NCBI GenBank assembly: GCA_934457515.1
Contig: CAKSHV010000092.1
Location: forward strand, 1-6,416
DNA length: 6,416 nucleotides
Direction of reading: 5' to 3'
Source: an uncultured Clostridia bacterium
Lineage (GTDB): Bacteria > Bacillota > Clostridia > RGIG6154
Every line of letters begins with the position of its first letter. The first letter of the stretch is position 1. The position numbers and the translations under genes were made by a program. Below, one piece after another: positions 5,741-6,416 of this stretch. The notes under the pieces were generated by a model. It did no database searches. It saw only the letters and a list, made by a program, of their open reading frames with translations, and was not told the origin of the DNA.

Positions 5741-5946
5741 GCTAAACATAACTTAATAAACATTTCATGCAGGAGTATTTTTATCTATACGGATACTCTT
5801 TATTTCGCTATGATATTTTTGAAATTTGTAAAAATGCAAGCTTCATTAAATATCATAGCGGATTATTCCTGCATATATTTAAGTTATGTTTAGCGACAAT
5901 CGAAGTTTGCGTTTTTTGTGCGGCAGCTTCGGTTGCCGCACTTTTT
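5741..5946 (+). ncRNA. Candidate structured RNA or 5' leader, class not recognised
   Basis: About 206 nt from a predicted start to a predicted terminator. The ends of the first 154 nt pair over 16 bp without mismatch (5741-5756 with 5879-5894). Inside are an 8-bp helix (ATGCAGGA 5767-5774 with TCCTGCAT 5867-5874), a small hairpin on the 5' side (GTAT 5775-5778 with ATAC 5793-5796, extendable to GAGTAT/ATACTC), and a 13-bp helix (5806-5818 with 5848-5860) capped by a 29-nt loop. A single-stranded spacer leads to the terminator at 5918. The shape, paired ends with a large one-sided bubble and a long terminal stem, recalls 6S RNA in outline, but I recognise no conserved sequence. It could instead be a regulatory leader for the membrane protein at 6023. 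Confidence 0.55.
5918..5946 (+). terminator. UUCG-loop intrinsic terminator
   Basis: GTGCGGCAGC (5918-5927) pairs with GTTGCCGCAC (5932-5941), including one G-T wobble, around a TTCG tetraloop closed by C-G. T5 follows at 5942-5946. It is a textbook strong terminator 76 bases before the GTG start of the next gene. Confidence 0.88.
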
Positions 5947-6022
5947 AATTTATGGGGATTGAAAAGGAGCGTAAATTCTTCAAAAAGTGCAAACAAAAAT
6001 AAAATGCAAGGAGATGTTTATT

Positions 6023-6394
6023 GTGTTTGAAGATATTGGCGCAAAAATTAAAATAGTGTCCAAGGTGCTTTGCTGGGTTGGCATTATTGCTGCGGTTATA
6101 GCTGCATTTGTTATGTTTTCTCTGGATGAGGAGGCAGGTTTGCTTTTTTTAATTGCAGGTCCGCTTCTTTCGTGGATTAATTCTCTTTTCGTTTACGGAT
6201 TCGGCGAATTGATTGAAAAAACAACCGAAATTGCAGAAAACACTCGAAACAGTGATTTGAAAATCGAAAAAAACAAAGCGAAAATGTCGGCTTTTCAGCA
6301 GACGGACAAACAGAAAACAAAGAATATACGCCGCTTTGGGAGCGGATTAACAAGTCATAAACGCCTGATGCAGAATAATCAGAGATGGCTTTAA
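6023..6394 (+). CDS. Small two-helix membrane protein, function unknown
   Basis: A 123-residue protein. Residues 14-33 and 38-58 are hydrophobic helices joined by a tight SLDEEAG turn. About 62-123 is a polar, lysine-rich, probably cytoplasmic tail. The pattern GAKIKIVSKVLCW...GPLLSW...YGFGELIEKT resembles, from memory, small hypothetical membrane proteins common in Clostridia. No enzyme motif is visible. I chose the GTG at 6023 because a strong AAGGAG (6008-6013) lies nine bases before it. The in-frame ATG at 6014 touches that site, and the GTG at 5987 lacks one at good spacing. The gene sits in AT-rich DNA downstream of the UUCG terminator, and I see no clear promoter between. It may therefore depend on readthrough from the promoter at 5706. 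Confidence 0.75.
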   Translation: MFEDIGAKIKIVSKVLCWVGIIAAVIAAFVMFSLDEEAGLLFLIAGPLLSWINSLFVYGFGELIEKTTEIAENTRNSDLKIEKNKAKMSAFQQTDKQKTKNIRRFGSGLTSHKRLMQNNQRWL

Positions 6395-6416
6395 TATAAA
6401 ATACGTACATAAACTC

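Noticed and set aside
5741..5894. Miniature transposon with 16-bp terminal inverted repeats
   Set aside because: No target-site duplication flanks the repeats, and the internal helices plus aligned promoter and terminator fit an RNA better. Kept only as an alternative.
5767..6030. 87-codon plus-strand frame
   Set aside because: It lies across the paired arms of the RNA candidate and the UUCG terminator, has no ribosome site at its ATG, and ends inside the next gene's start region.
1..6416. CRISPR array
   Set aside because: No regularly spaced direct repeats of CRISPR length anywhere in the window.

Overview
The window looks like chromosomal DNA of an anaerobic, spore-former-related Bacillota (Clostridia type). 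The grounds are a SpoIID-like protein, a YkwD-type CAP protein, AGGAG-like ribosome binding sites, TTGACA/TATAAT promoters with 17-bp spacing, and a one-piece tmRNA. Species cannot be read from the sequence. DNA right of about 5690 is visibly more AT-rich than the rest.

Layout. (1) Bases 3-1154 (+): most of a membrane diguanylate cyclase whose N-terminus lies left of the window. (2) 1155-1373: a convergent gap holding a long bidirectional terminator hairpin and further hairpins. (3) 1374-3110 (-): a cell-envelope pair transcribed leftward, a SpoIID-like peptidoglycan lytic transglycosylase followed by a secreted CAP-domain protein with its own promoter. (4) 3111-3237: divergent promoter region. 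(5) 3238-4626 (+): a complete si-type citrate synthase with a near-consensus promoter and terminator hairpins. (6) 4716-4860: no gene, but a compact set of helices that could be an unrecognised RNA. (7) 4943-5291 (+): ssrA (tmRNA), with readable tag ANDNLAYAA and encoded CCA. (8) 5291-5740: no gene, but a perfect 44-bp palindrome abutting the tmRNA end, an inverted copy of the tmRNA T-arm, a second 18-nt copy of the tmRNA 3' end, and several hairpins and terminators. (9) 5706-5946: a promoter whose predicted start falls on the first base of a large nested inverted repeat, ending in a UUCG-loop terminator. This is the best candidate for an undescribed RNA. (10) 6023-6394 (+): a small two-helix membrane protein of unknown function, just downstream of that RNA.

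Functionally, the protein genes are mostly independent units: c-di-GMP signalling, envelope remodelling and central carbon metabolism. Only the SpoIID/CAP pair has a plausible shared theme. The interest lies in the non-coding DNA around ssrA. The tmRNA 3' end is a known integration target, and its partial duplication here followed by a change in base composition suggests the edge of an old insertion. The RNA candidate and the small membrane protein may form one leader-plus-gene unit, or an independent small RNA beside a gene.
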